64,000 bases of DNA from Trichomonas vaginalis G3. Lineage: Eukaryota; Parabasalia; Trichomonadida; Trichomonadidae. The DNA is taken from the NCBI RefSeq assembly GCF_026262505.1, contig NC_067207.1, forward strand, positions 628,252-692,251. Direction: 5' to 3'. Below are positions 21,168-32,560 of the stretch, in pieces; within the stretch, counting starts at the first letter, position 1; each line of letters starts with the position of its first letter. The notes beneath the pieces were generated by a model. It made no database searches and had not been told where the DNA came from. It was given only the letters and a program-made list of their open reading frames with translations. The translations under genes and the position numbers were made by a program.

Positions 21168-22147
21168 TCGGAAAATTGTGAGTCTTGTGGTTCATCTTCT
21201 TGAGTAGAGTCTTCTTCTTCAACATCAAAGTCATCTGGTGTATCGAATTGAATGTATGAAAGCCAAATGTTGTATGTGTTTTCCAATTGGCTTTCAAACT
21301 TGAGATACATTCCATGCATGAGTGTTATTTCAGTTTCAACGTAGAGTTGCTGATGTGGCTTGAAGACATGCATGAGAATTGGTCCTCCAAATTCGTCCTT
21401 GAAAAATTTGCAGTAGCAAACATAAACTGAGATAGAGTCTCCTTCTTCAATGTCTTCTGCTTGGTTAACGAAATGAATAGCAATTTTGCGTACTTGAATT
21501 GTGTTGTTGTCTGAGTAAAATAATGGTTTGAACTTGGGGTTGAGTGAGCTAAGACATTGCCATTTTGCTGTTTCTTGTCCGTACTCACGTTCTTCTTCGT
21601 CATCTTGATATCCGTAACTCTTTAATTTGAATTCGACACAAAACTGTTCGACTTTTTTTGCAGCTTTGGGTGGAAGACTTTCAATAAGCTGACATATAGT
21701 TCTGTCAAACACTATCTTTGTTATTGTTGGAAAATAGTTGACAATTGTGTCGCCTAATTCGAATGGGTCAGGTGTTTCTTTTTGTAGTTTGGTAAAGTCT
21801 GCAAGAACTTTGTTGAGTTGTTCACAATATTCTTTGTTAAAAGTTGCAGCAACTCTTTCTTCTGGCTTTGAATTGAAGTATTCTTCAGACAATCTGAGTA
21901 GTATTTTGCGTAGTTCAGCGTTGCTGTGGTTCTTTGTAATACGGAGCTCGTTTGGTATTGTTTTTGGTAGTGAAAGTGGCTTTGGATTGAGCGAATTGCA
22001 GGACAAATTTGAATTTGAATTGTCTGTTCTGCTTGGAGAATGTGTAGATGCTGCAGTTTGATATTGAGGCTCTAAACCTGTGGGCGCTGAAAGTCTGCAA
22101 GCAATTTCTTCAGGTGAATTTGGAGCGAACACGCTAGCGAATGCCAT
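21164..22147 (-). CDS. Maverick protein of unknown function, 327 aa
   Basis: Intact gene reading outward to the left end. It has a low-complexity Ser/Asn-rich N-terminus (to about 75), a helical middle, a beta-rich C-terminal half (ISVYVCYCKFFKDEFGGPIL, then IWLSYIQFDTPDD) and a very acidic tail (EEEDSTQEDEPQD). I do not recognise the family. Its place at the terminus and the acidic tail would suit a DNA- or capsid-associated accessory protein, but that is a guess. Upstream sequence ends TTTTTGTCTA-ATG, similar to other element promoters. Confidence 0.7.
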   Translation of the reverse strand: MAFASVFAPNSPEEIACRLSAPTGLEPQYQTAASTHSPSRTDNSNSNLSCNSLNPKPLSLPKTIPNELRITKNHSNAELRKILLRLSEEYFNSKPEERVAATFNKEYCEQLNKVLADFTKLQKETPDPFELGDTIVNYFPTITKIVFDRTICQLIESLPPKAAKKVEQFCVEFKLKSYGYQDDEEEREYGQETAKWQCLSSLNPKFKPLFYSDNNTIQVRKIAIHFVNQAEDIEEGDSISVYVCYCKFFKDEFGGPILMHVFKPHQQLYVETEITLMHGMYLKFESQLENTYNIWLSYIQFDTPDDFDVEEEDSTQEDEPQDSQFSE

Positions 22148-22619
22148 TAGACAAAAATAAACTGTTTTTTCGGACTACTCATAGAAAAGTTTAAAATAAA
22201 CCGTTTTCGTCAACGGTAACCCCCTCTATTTTTTTATTTTATTTAATAGTTACCGTTGGCAAACCGTTCCATCTCAAATATTGAATGAACTATAAACGTT
22301 TTTTGTTTTCTATATATACTTTTTTCACCATCGGACAAACTTTTGACAGAAAGGAGCTTACACATACTTTACACTTGTCAAAATATTTTTAACATACGAT
22401 AGTATATATTTGCTCGAACAAATAATGGTCTATCGTCAACGCTCATAGAGATAGACCCACTTTTCTAAAGTATATATTTGAGTACTTTAAAAAAATATTA
22501 TAGAACGATATAACAAATATTTTACAAAACTGACAACACTTTGACCGAGTAGTTTTTTGAGCTGAACAAAAAGTGTCATACAAACATCTGTCAAAAACCG
22601 CTTTTTAACTTCACTTAAA
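22148..22619. promoter_or_regulatory. Divergent intergenic region with a 10-bp inverted repeat
   Basis: Lies between the left-reading terminal gene and the main rightward gene block. It contains a perfect inverted repeat CAACGGTAAC (22,211-22,220) / GTTACCGTTG (22,249-22,258) with a 28-base T-rich spacer, flanked by AAACCGTT direct repeats. Two copies of AGTATATATTTG follow (about 22,401 and 22,470). Good candidate for a regulator-binding site or replication start. Confidence 0.5.
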
Positions 22620-25600
22620 ATGCCACGTAAGCTACGTAAGAATATACGTAAGAGGAAGGGAGCATTGAAACATCCAAAAGTAAAACTGACACCACAACAA
22701 CAGTTGCAACAACAAATGCTGAATGACCCCACTATGTTGCAACAAATGTCAAGCAATCCTATGCTTTTAAACCGAGTCATTGGTGCACAGAGTGGAGGTT
22801 TAAGAGCGGCACTTTTAGCGAAAATGGCAGGCTATGGTGGAGCTGCAGACGGAACAGCCTATAACCCTCAAAGTCAAATGAATTTGAGTTCACTCAAAAA
22901 TCAAATAACAGATGTCAAAAAGTCAAACATAGACATACAGAAGCAAATAAGTGAAAACGAAAAGAAACTAGAATATGACAGACACACAAAGAAACTCAAT
23001 GAGTTAAACGTAGAGAAAAAGAAGAAAGAAGAACAACTGAAAGAACTAAGTACAGAGGAATATGCAAAAAAAGTGTCAGAAAAAGCAGCAGAAGTAGCAA
23101 AAATGGAACAAGATGTCATAAATTTGAAAAACCATACTACTCAATATAAAGTACTGAAAGATGAAGAGATAAAACAAAAAGCCCTGAAGACATATATGGA
23201 TAGCGATGAGTATAAAAAAGAAGTTGAAGCAAATGTAAAGGCAGAAAAACTTTTACAGTTGCAAAACCAAACCGTACAGTATGAAAACTTAGCACAAGAA
23301 AGTAAAAATAACGACGCGGCTATGCAAAAGGCAATGAAAAGCGCAGAATATATAAAAGCTAACAATGACTGGTTAGATGCCCAAGCCAACGCTAAAGCAG
23401 CCCAACTCATAGGGTCAATAAGGACAAAAATACAAGCGGATGAAGACAGTTCAAATGAAGCTTTAACAAATGCTGACTTTAAGAACGCCTTCGAAGCTCT
23501 TCATAGTAAGGTGAAACAAGTGAACGACTTCTCATCTGGAAAGAAACTGAAGTCTGAAGGTTTCGACAAAGAGTTAAAAGAAGTAGCACAAAATATGACG
23601 AAAATAACAGATGCAGCAACGAGACAGGCAGTTCAAAGCGCCTATGACGCCGTTAGAGCAACTGTTGTGGAAAGTCAAGAAAAAGAGTTACAACAGACCA
23701 AAACAGACCTAGTAAATGCTTTCTTAAGAACGAAAAGTCAGGTAGGACATTACGCTGCAGATGGAACATATGTGCCAGCTGGTGGAATTTATATACCACC
23801 AAACCCTCCAAGAGAAGCACCTGCACCAGGACTACCTAAAACATTTACATCGTCACATGGACATAGACACAGGCATGCACCAAAACCAGCACAACAACCA
23901 ACACAACAACCAACACAACAACCAGCACAGCAACCAACAGTTCAAAACCCTGCACAACAACAACCACAAACAGAGCAAGGACATAAAAGAAGTAGAGAAC
24001 AAGGAAACCAAGAATTCTTAAAAATGCTTAAAGAAGAGTGTGGTTTCCCAGATACTGTTGACTTTAGTGACAGATATAAAGAAGCTATTGGAAAGTTCAA
24101 GGATGGAAATACTGACCCGAACCTATTTAGCTTTATGGCTCAGCACCAAAACGGATATAATCTCAAACCTGGAAAATACAAGCTCGCAAAGGGATATGAT
24201 TTAATAGCATATCATCCAAATGACATGGATGAATTTACTCCGAGATATTTGATGTCAGAGCTAAATGACAATTCAACTTTCGTCATGAAACGCGTAAAAA
24301 ATAGAGACGGAACGAAAGAACAAAAGCTTATGAATGCGGATGACGTAGATAGGGAAATTGTTAAAAACGGTCTCGGAATATATGAAATGCCAGCAGATGA
24401 GGTACAAGAAACTCCACAGGAAGAAATAGTTCAGATACAACCAGACATGGAAGAAATAGTTCAGCAACAACAGCTAGAAGAGCCTGAAGGAAACGAACAA
24501 GTCACTCCTTTGGAAACTAACTTCACAGAACTAGATGAAGATTTGGAACAGCCGAAAAATCTTGACCCTCAACAAGAGTATGCGGAGAATATGGAATATT
24601 TCCAAGAGTCTAAAAAAAATTCGGCTGACATAGTAGAAGAATATCGAAAAATGTTCGCCGACATACAAAAGACTCCAACACCAGATGAAAATATTCAGCA
24701 TAGAATGGAAGAACTGAAAAAAATGTACACAAATACAACAACCCTTTTTACTTACGAGCATTTAACGTTCAATCTTCGGATGAACTCGGTGAAAATAAAA
24801 GGTTAAATTTCAAGAAAACATATAGAAATGAAACATTGTTTAAAGTTCATTCAGAACCTAACCAAGATGGAAACAAACCTACTTTTGTTTCTGCAGACGA
24901 TGGAACTACAATGAGATGGGGTCATAAAGCTAATCCGGATAGGTGGTTCATAAACTTACAACCTCAATTCCAAGAAGTTGTAGACGCAATGGAAGTGAAT
25001 GGTGAACCAGATATAGCTGGTATTTTCAGCGCGGCTTTAATGCCATTGAAAGATATGAAAGATGCAGATATTTTGAACCAGTATGAAATGAACATGGCTG
25101 ATGGAAATATAACACCTGACGTTCTAGAACATTTATCTCAAAGAACTACACAGAACCATAGAGATGGTATATTTGGTGAAGAGTTTAGAAAGAAAGTTAG
25201 GGACAGCGAAGGAAGAGAACCTATTGTACATGACCTTGCAAACGAAAGTTTACAAAATGTCATAAAAACTTACTTTGCAGACAATGAACTGAGAAGGGAT
25301 GAATATTTAAGAAAACTCAAATGGACAGTACCAAATGAAATGTTAGTATTGAAAAACATGTTCCTTGACAAAATAAAACCAACTACAGAAATAAACGACG
25401 CAAGACTGAAAGATTGGGTAAAAGCTTTCCCATTCACAAAAGATATAGTTGGTAACATGGAAAGAAAACCAGAATGGCTACAAAAACATATATTTGGAAA
25501 CGAGCATATTCCATATGGACAGGCACTGTTTGAAGAGCTTGAACCGGAAACTCAGGAAAGAGTCATGCAAACAATACGCGAAGACTCAAATACAGACTAT

Positions 25601-25810
25601 GACAAACTCTTTCTAGGATATAGGTTACCTGAGATGGGCGACCAGAGCCAAAAGGCAAAAAGGACATGGGAAATTTGCAACATACTAGATGAACATAATG
25701 CAAAGATGCAACAACTTCAAGCAGAGGGCAATGAAGGAAAAAGAAGAGTTAAAAACTCAGTCAGGAAGAAAGTAAAGCTTGGTCCACGTGGGTTCTATTA
25801 TGACATATAA
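22620..25810 (+). pseudogene. Large Maverick structural/core protein, one frameshift
   Basis: The first frame (22,620-24,806, 728 codons) has a strongly basic start (MPRKLRKNIRKRKGALKHPK), a Gln-rich stretch, a long coiled coil (about 95-260), and a Pro-Gln segment from repeats of CAACCAACACAA. An alpha/beta region and an acidic Gln-rich segment follow. Near 24,740, in ACCCTTTTTAC, coding character moves to another frame and continues without an ATG to 25,810, ending in a basic tail (KKVKLGPRGFYYDI). The two parts are most simply one protein of about 1060 residues. It sits directly before the capsid gene, 32 bp away, so a core, scaffold or genome-packing role is plausible. I do not recognise the family. 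Confidence 0.6.
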
Positions 25811-25842
25811 ATCCAACTATTCTATATTTTTACTCATATGAA

Positions 25843-27448
25843 ATGTACGCCGCTCAGAATATAACGCCAACAGTTTTGGATGCTATGAATGGAAATGTTT
25901 CCGAATGGTATAACGAATGCGACAATGCCATTAGAAGGTCAGAAATAGTTCCTGGAACTTACGAATATACAACTGCTGTTTCTTATGGAAACGTAGGTGA
26001 GTTTGGAGAAGGTTCTTCAACAACAGTAGATATTGCTTGCGACAGGTTTCATATAATTTCTATTGACAACTCTTTCTTATACGTGGAACAAGACATTGAA
26101 ATAAAACCTTCTGCCAAGTTGTCTGACAAGAAAGGTTGCAATGGAATTTTCTATGTCGGATACCAATATGCTCCAGAAGTTTTCATGGGATATAAGATAT
26201 ATTCTAACTCTGACTTAGTTCAAACAGTAACATGGGCAAACTATGAATGGTTCGCTTTGAGAAACTCAGTACAACCACAAGCTAGAGAACAAACAGACCA
26301 GTATGCAACTATTGAGAAAATAAGAAGACTTGACCCTAACGTTCCAGGAGTTTATGTTAACCTTTCTGGACAAACTGCAGCAGCAGTAACCAAAGTAAAA
26401 TTGAAACTTAGAGTTCCTTTGTCATCTTTCCTCATCTTCAGGTTTTTAAGATACTTGCCAAACTGGGCAGGAAAAATTTCTATCGAACTTACTCCAAGCA
26501 AAAATAACTTAGTCATTGCACCAACACAAGACCCATTCACTCTTACAGACGTAAAGGGAGCAAATCAAACGTCATTCGCCGAATTTTGCAAAGACAAAGT
26601 TGACTTAGACTTTGGTTTCTCAAACCTCAACACTGAAGTAAACTACTACTTCAATGCTGCTGGAACTGCTTGGGACCCAGTTAAGTTCACATGCGAAAAG
26701 TTTGAATGCAAGAGAATAGAAAGCAGACTTGCAGTCTATATGTTGGACCCAGATATTTCAAATGCTTTAGCTGCCAAATATATTGCAGTTCCACTTATGT
26801 TCCCTATACACCAAATATCTGTCAAAGACTTTGCAGGTGAAGTTGGAAACCAAAGTGCTGACCCAGGTGCAAGAACAGATATTGCTTTAACAACTGCAAT
26901 GAAACATGCAGATACTATGTTTGTACTGTTCAGACGAACTATAAATGACTATTCTTGCTTCTACAACCCTGGTATTAAATACCATATAAACATAGATGGC
27001 AAATACTATCCAAGAGAAGAATATTCTACAGTTGAGGATATGAGGTCATACAACTTGACATTAGATGCTATGAACTTTAACAACAACTTCACAACAACCA
27101 TTAACCCTGAAATGCAAAGTTCTATTATGCCATATGTGAAAGTATGGACTCATACAGGAGCTCAAAAACTCAATATACAAATGGAGACCGTTCAAACTTT
27201 TGGCTTGGCATTCCATTTGCTGACTCAGAAGACTTTATGGGTGGTATTTCAACTGTTGGTACAGTTCAAATACAATATACTGGTGACAGAGACGGTCCAA
27301 ATGAATTGAAGCAAAGAAGTTTACAAAACCAATAGCACTTTTCACGGAAGATGCTCTTTTGAAGATTCGTTCGATGAAACCTGCTGGGGCTCCTCAGATT
27401 GGCATAACGACAGCTTCCATCGAGCAGATTTTGGCAGCAGGTCAGTAA
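25843..27448 (+). pseudogene. Major capsid protein (double-jelly-roll-like), frameshifted
   Basis: About 535 codons, the length expected for Polinton double-jelly-roll capsid proteins, and in the usual place before a minor capsid candidate. The sequence is beta-rich throughout with typical capsid segments such as LKLRVPLSSFLIFRFLRYLP and a long N-terminal jelly-roll-like part. The frame breaks near 27,195 (ACTTTTGG) and again near 27,316. After each break the protein clearly resumes in another frame, the last piece ending at TAA 27,446-27,448. The capsid call rests on length, composition and position, not on a computed alignment. Confidence 0.6.
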
Positions 27449-27776
27449 GTTGTTCTTGAACTGACTTCTCTCCGTCAAATATTGACAGTACGCCAGTTTT
27501 GACATAAAATTGTATTATAAACTTCCTTTAGAAATATCTGTAAGTTTTGTTGTTATATTTTTGTCTGCTTCAAGAACTTTCACCATTTCAGTTATACCAA
27601 CTTCTTTGCTTTATGAAAATATTTTGGTTCAGCAAAGATTGCTATTCTATAACATTTTCCATTGTTTGTATAAAGAACTATTCTGTCAATGTATTGTATT
27701 GTTTGTGTGTGTAAACTTTGTTCTGCTTCAATTCGAAGAGATACTCGAATACGTCCATCTTTTTATTCTAAGTAAA
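27449..27776. other. T-rich spacer before the next Maverick gene
   Basis: The frame of the following gene is open back to 27,510 but encodes low-complexity hydrophobic sequence and has no promoter-like leader. The ATG at 27,777 follows TTTTTATTCTAAGTAAA, a leader shared with other element genes, so this stretch is treated as non-coding. Confidence 0.4.
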
Positions 27777-28265
27777 ATGTCATTTCCGAAAAATAGAAGC
27801 GTAAGTGTTTCAAAAGGTTTAATGGCGGTGGCAGATGTGAAGTTAAATTCACCAACTCAAACAAACAGTCAAAGTGTTGTTGTCAATGTCAAAGACAGAG
27901 ATGTTGAAGTGGGGAAACCATACGAAGACGAAGATGGTATAACAATAGTTCCTGTAAAAGAACAACCAACATATCCTGAAGTTAGCAGAGACTTAAGTTC
28001 TGTTGCAGATATTCGAAACGACTACCAACAACTTAAAGACAAACTTAAAACTCAGGAGAAGATTTGTCAGGCTTTGGGTATAATGTTAAACTTGGTTGAG
28101 CACAACCCTGTAAAAGTGAACTCATATGTCATCGCACCTCATGAAATTTTGAAAGAACTATTGAAACTTTTGACAGAGGCAGACGATATAAACATCAAAG
28201 AAATAGAACCCGACATTGCTTGCTTGGTGTTTCATACAATGTCATTGACAAGATATACGTTATGA
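27777..28265 (+). CDS. Maverick protein of unknown function, 162 aa
   Basis: Intact. Begins MSFPKNRSVSVSKGLMAVAD, then a hydrophilic linker and a helical C-terminal half (DYQQLKDKLKTQEKICQALG, then a hydrophobic helix pair). The start is chosen by its leader TTTTTATTCTAAGTAAA-ATG, which closely resembles the leader at 43,562-43,579. It lies between the capsid and the minor capsid candidate, which suggests a structural role. Family not recognised. Confidence 0.6.
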   Translation: MSFPKNRSVSVSKGLMAVADVKLNSPTQTNSQSVVVNVKDRDVEVGKPYEDEDGITIVPVKEQPTYPEVSRDLSSVADIRNDYQQLKDKLKTQEKICQALGIMLNLVEHNPVKVNSYVIAPHEILKELLKLLTEADDINIKEIEPDIACLVFHTMSLTRYTL

Positions 28266-28360
28266 AAGGAGGTGAAACGTTGAACTTAAATATAGTTTCC
28301 CAGACGTCATAAAAATATTTGACGACCACAACATTTCATTAAAATTTACTTGCTAAGTAA

Positions 28361-29167
28361 ATGGCAGAAGACATAGTGGTTTATACTATTACGACTAAAA
28401 ACCCTGAGTCATATAATTCTATAACAACAAACTTACAAAGTCCTCAAGGACGATATTGTAAACTGACCTTAAACACGATGACGACTAAAGCCTGTTTTGC
28501 TCTTTTGACACCAGAAGACTTTGTTGTTGTGAATGGTAAAAAATACTTCTTTGAAGATACTTACTCAGATATACCACCAACAGGTTTTGTTGACTTATTT
28601 AATACTTTAAGGACGGATGTAACATGTGCTGCAACTAGAGCAGGTTTCATTATGTTTGGATGTCCGACTGAGTTTACTATAAACGATATGAGCTATAATA
28701 CAAAACTTATATCTGGTTTTTACTACCAACAGTTTCCTATAACAGGAAAAGGTGTCATACAAGGAATGTCTGTTCCATTGACTTTAAGTACACCTATTTT
28801 ATATATTGTTTCAAACTTAGGTTCAAAGTGCTATTCGAATGTCGACAGAAACTACTATGACCAAAAGATACTCATGCGTATAAACAACACTTTCTCTGCT
28901 GGTTTGCCTATTGTTCATTCGAATGCAGAGTTTTCAGCTTTAGTGAACTCAAACACTTTAGCAAACATAAACTTAACCTTAGTCGACGCAAACTTTGTTC
29001 CTGTAAAACTTTTATGTCCTATGTATTTGTCAATGACGGCAGAAAGTTTCGAATTGGAAGATGCAACTGGTGAAAGTATTGTACTACAAGAACAACTTCA
29101 ACAACAAATAGCTCAAGAACAACAAATGCAACAAATGGAACAAATGCAACAACAAAGTCAAGAATAA
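28361..29167 (+). CDS. Putative minor capsid (penton-like, single jelly roll) protein
   Basis: Intact 268-residue beta-rich protein. The C-terminal half has the spacing of single-jelly-roll penton proteins of Polintons and virophages: ILMRINNTFSAGLPIVHSN, then INLTLVDANFVPVKLLCPMYLSM, resembling 'l.l.l.D.dg.pv.l..p..l.l'. It ends in a Gln-rich tail (QQQIAQEQQMQQMEQMQQQ). Position after the capsid gene fits. It might instead be a different virion protein; a structure prediction would settle it. Confidence 0.45.
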   Translation: MAEDIVVYTITTKNPESYNSITTNLQSPQGRYCKLTLNTMTTKACFALLTPEDFVVVNGKKYFFEDTYSDIPPTGFVDLFNTLRTDVTCAATRAGFIMFGCPTEFTINDMSYNTKLISGFYYQQFPITGKGVIQGMSVPLTLSTPILYIVSNLGSKCYSNVDRNYYDQKILMRINNTFSAGLPIVHSNAEFSALVNSNTLANINLTLVDANFVPVKLLCPMYLSMTAESFELEDATGESIVLQEQLQQQIAQEQQMQQMEQMQQQSQE

Positions 29168-29193
29168 AAAAATATTTTTTTTATTTTTATAAA

Positions 29194-30422
29194 ATGTACA
29201 GAATAGACGTTTCAGATTTTTATGACTTCCAAGCGTTCAGAAATATGTGTCCATTTAGAGACTATAACAAAGCAGTCGAGAATTTGAAACGTTTAGTCAT
29301 TTATGTCGACTCTGCCCCAGAATGTTATGTTATGAAAGAATGGGATGTTGTCTTTAACAAACCAAGAGCGACAATAGTTTCAGAACAAGAATGTAGACAG
29401 AAACTTAAGAAAATAAAAGTCGTACAAGTTGGCATGAAGATGTTAGATGCTTGGGATATCTTATTGTCAAAGTTAGAAGATTTTTCAGTTCGTGTATAAA
29501 GTTCTATACACCATCTCCAAACTTCTATTCTATCTTCACTGGATATAAATATGAACAAGTAGAATGGAAAGAAAATATTATAGAAGCTTGGTTAGACCAT
29601 GTCAAAGAAATTATATGCAATGGAAACGAAAAGGTTTATGAGTATATCTTATGTTGGTTTGCAAACATCTTACAACATCCAAGTGCTAAAAATGAAACTG
29701 CTCTCATTATAATTGGAAAACAAGGAACTGGTAAGAACACATTCTTTACAGATATTTTGTGCAAACTGTTAGAGGGCTATTCGAACCCGAATATGACAAA
29801 CTTAGAAAACATCTGCGGTAAGTTTAACTCCTCAATAGAGAATATGAAACTTATAGTTTGCAATGAACTTCAAAGTATAGATACAACAAAAGTTTTGAAC
29901 TCAGATGCTTTGAAGAGTCTTATAACAGACAAAGTTGGAGTTGTTGAAAGAAAGTATAAAGACCAAAAGAGTTTGTGAAAATGTTGCAAATTTCATCATG
30001 GTTTCAAACAATGTTGTTCCGATGAAGTTAGAAAGTTCTGACAGAAGATATGTAGTTGTCAGAACGTCAGATTCTCATATGCAAGATACAGAATATTTTG
30101 ACGACTTAGCAGAAACTTTGACACCTAACTTTTACAACCACTTGTTCTCATATTTATGACATTAGATATTTCTAAGTTCAATCCAAGACAAATTCCACAT
30201 ACCGAAGAAAGACAAACATTGTTAGAAGCAAACAAGAGTGTATATGAACTGTTTATAGATGAGACTAACTTTGAGTGTTTAGATGAAAGGTCATTGTACG
30301 ATGAATATAAACAATATTGTCAGAGTATGGTTATATGGCAGCGTCTAAACGAACATTCTTGGCAAATGTCAAAAATTTTTAGACATACAGAACGGCGTAT
30401 ATACAAAGAAAAATTTTTCTGA
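29194..30422 (+). pseudogene. SF3 (D5-like) helicase, frameshifted
   Basis: About 410 codons with the superfamily 3 signature: Walker A IIIGKQGTGKNTFF, Walker B KLIVCNEL, and motif C ANFIMVSNN followed by an arginine pair (SSDRRYVVV). An N-terminal part before it (FYSIFTGYKYEQV) resembles the D5/P4 region. The C-terminal helical domain contains SLYDEYKQYC. Frame changes are needed near 29,485, 29,960 and 30,155. Known role of the family: replicative helicase in viruses and plasmids. Its leader AATATTTTTTTTATTTTTAT-AAA-ATG is nearly the same as that of the polymerase gene, suggesting shared control of the two replication genes. Confidence 0.75.
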
Positions 30423-30460
30423 GTAAATTTTATAAAAAATATATTTTTATTTTATTTGAA

Positions 30461-30676
30461 ATGTACGCTGAGTTTGTTGGAAAAGACCTAGATAACGAAA
30501 ATAGATATGCGCTATTCTGGTTAGATTGTCCTTATGAAATGTATGAAAAAAAGGCTTTATATGAAGAATATAGAAAATATTGTCATGAAAACGATATAAG
30601 ACTAAGCTCTAGAGAAAAATTCTATGCTGGTATAAAACATTTTCAAGTTCGGAATGGCAAATATAGAAAGAAATAA
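30461..30676 (+). CDS. Small protein derived from the SF3 helicase C-terminal domain
   Basis: An intact 71-residue protein. Its core ALYEEYRKYCHENDIRLSSR resembles the helicase C-terminus SLYDEYKQYCQ at about 30,288-30,320, with the same following helix and a basic end. The spacer before it and the spacer after it share TTTTTCTGAGTAAATTT plus an A/T block. Gene and spacer therefore look like a tandem duplication of the end of the helicase gene. It could bind DNA or modulate the helicase. Confidence 0.6.
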   Translation: MYAEFVGKDLDNENRYALFWLDCPYEMYEKKALYEEYRKYCHENDIRLSSREKFYAGIKHFQVRNGKYRKK

Positions 30677-30724
30677 TTTTTCTGAGTAAATTTAAAAAAA
30701 ATATTTTTTTATCCGATAGAAAAG

Positions 30725-31143
30725 ATGACGAAATATATTTCAGTCAACAAATATATGACAGAAGTCAAAGATAACTAGCTCCATTCGCTTATTTGAATGT
30801 TTACTTCTACCATTTTGAAAAGTCTACATTTGACAAAGTTTGGAACATCGAACCAGTTAAGTTTGCTATTGTGACTAAAAATGGTGCGAAATTTGAAGAC
30901 TTAGACATAGAAGGTTTGTTAGCAGTCAAAGAAAATTTTGACAGAAGGTTTTCAAACCTTAAAGAAGGCAAAGCATACAAACTTGTTATACCTTATGAAC
31001 CAAAGAAAGCAGACGACTATGAATATTATGAGTCTAAGATAGTTGAAGTTCAAGGTAAATTGGGTAAAAAGATTTTAGAGTCTAAGCCAGTGTTTGCTCC
31101 TAAAGAGGAAGAGAACATTGACATTGACCCAGAAATGTTCTAA
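30725..31143 (+). pseudogene. Maverick protein of unknown function, frameshifted near its start
   Basis: Starts at ATG 30,725 (MTKYISVNKYMTEVKD), breaks near 30,777, and continues in the next frame as NVYFYHFEKSTFDKVW through a mixed alpha/beta domain to an acidic end (EEENIDIDPEMF). About 139 residues in all. It faces the next gene tail to tail, with 16 bp between the stops. Family not recognised. Confidence 0.5.
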
Positions 31144-31159
31144 AAATAAAATTTTATTT

Positions 31160-31627
31160 TTACATGTCAAATTTCTTTTCTCTGGAACTGGCTCTGGTTC
31201 TTTCTTCTCTTCTTCTACTTTCTTTTCTTCTACTTTCTTTTCTTTCTTTTCTCTCTTCTTCTTCTTCTCTGGTGGAGTTATGTCAAATTTCGCAACCATA
31301 TTTATGTAAAAGTTCTTTGTCCTTTAATAGCTCTTCTATTCTGTTTTCTATTTCATCTTCAAGAACAGCGCATGTGCCTTCTTTGCATTCTAAGAACTTT
31401 TGTTGGACTTCATCTTTCCAATCGGCGTCATCTCTGTCAACAAGTCTGTCATTGACAAACTTAAAGACTTCTCTGCCTAATGTTTTATGGTTCTTGTCAT
31501 ATTCCCAGAAACAGAACTTTAGAACAAATTCACCTTTCTTGTTTACACTATGTAAGATTTTATGGTCGACAGATGTTTTGCTGTCGAAAAGCTTGTCTCG
31601 AATATAGATAGCGAAATCGCTAGACAT
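31160..31627 (-). pseudogene. Maverick protein with Lys/Glu-rich tail, frameshifted
   Basis: Begins MSSDFAIYIRDKLFDSKTS at 31,627 and reads about 112 residues of alpha/beta sequence. It changes frame near 31,290 into a highly charged tail (repeats of KKVEEKKVEEEKK) and probably ends at TAA 31,160-31,162 after another shift. The opposite strand is open here only because of the biased codons and is not coding. It shares a 36-bp divergent promoter with the ATPase gene. Function unknown. Confidence 0.5.
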
Positions 31628-31663
31628 TTTCAAAAAGATAAAAATTTTAATTTTTCTAAAAAT
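31628..31663. promoter_or_regulatory. 36-bp divergent promoter
   Basis: The whole gap between two divergent start codons. It is A/T only except for a few bases, with TTTTTATCTTTTTG on the minus strand and AATTTTTCTAAAAAT on the plus strand. It must hold both promoters. Confidence 0.5.
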
Positions 31664-32535
31664 ATGTTAGAAAAAAAGTTTGCTGACATTGACAAGAAAT
31701 TTGAGAATGTTTTAAATAAGAACAAGAGGAAGTTGGAAAATGCTCAGATAAAACCCATACATGACAAGTTCTTATTTGCTCAGAATGGTATAACAGGTCT
31801 AATTGCACCACCTGGGTCGGGTAAGACTTTCACTTATCTTAAAATGGCTGCACAACAACAAGAACTAGATGAGAAGAACCCATTCTATGAGTTAGTTGTT
31901 ATTTGTAGTACTTCTGGTCAATTTGACCAAACCGTAAATTCGTTCAAAGATATTATAAAAAAGTCTAAGTTAGTATGTATAAAAGACTCTGAGTTGTTGG
32001 ATTGGATAAAGAAGTACCAAAGAAGAGTTTTGAAGTACAATGCTATAAATGAGTATATAAATTCGAAGTTTAAAGACCCAAATGAGGAAATGCAGAGAAT
32101 ATTAGAGAAGAAACACTTCAGAAACAAACAGAAAGAGATAGAATACATTTCGAAGAAATTGCAATCTTACGATTGGAAGACTTACCCTCACAGATGTCTT
32201 CTTATCTTAGATGATTTCGCCTCTCATCCTTTGTTAAAGAACAGAGAACAAGACATGTGTCGAATTCTTAAGAAGCTCAGCACTTTAACATCTCTGTTGT
32301 CATTTGTGTACAGACAGCAAAGAGTTTAAGTAAGGATGTTAAAAGAATACTTACTGATATCATACTTTTCCCTGGATTGTCCGAAGACGATTTCATGGAA
32401 CTTATGAAAGAGTCCATGGCAGGTAAGTTTGACAGACATGAACTATGGGAGAAGTACAAAGTCATACAAGACCCTCATACTTCTTTCAGAATTCACATCT
32501 ACGCGAACAAAGTTCAAATTGTAAAAAGTCAATAA
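31664..32535 (+). pseudogene. FtsK/A32-like genome-packaging ATPase, frameshifted
   Basis: 290 codons. Walker A GLIAPPGSGKTFTYLK at about residues 46-61 and Walker B RCLLILDDFASH at about 180-191 are typical of the A32-type packaging ATPases of Polintons and large DNA viruses. The frame breaks near 32,310 and resumes as TAKSLSKDVKRILTDIILFP, the expected post-Walker B region, ending at TAA 32,533-32,535. ATG 31,664 is chosen because it follows the AATTTTTCTAAAAAT leader and gives the usual length. The family pumps DNA into preformed capsids. Confidence 0.75.
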
Positions 32536-32560
32536 AAATAAAGAGTTTTGTGCTGAATTC

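Noticed and set aside
21738..22061. Plus-strand frame opposite the first Maverick gene
   Set aside because: Antisense shadow with no leader; the minus-strand frame has better protein composition and an appropriate promoter-like leader.
24735..24755. Programmed -1 frameshift at ACCCTTTTTAC in the large Maverick gene
   Set aside because: The site is not a canonical slippery heptamer, and many other genes of the element have random frame changes, so decay or sequencing error is simpler.
31164..31607. Ser/Leu/Phe-rich plus-strand frame
   Set aside because: It is the antisense of the Lys/Glu-rich minus-strand gene at 31,160-31,627.
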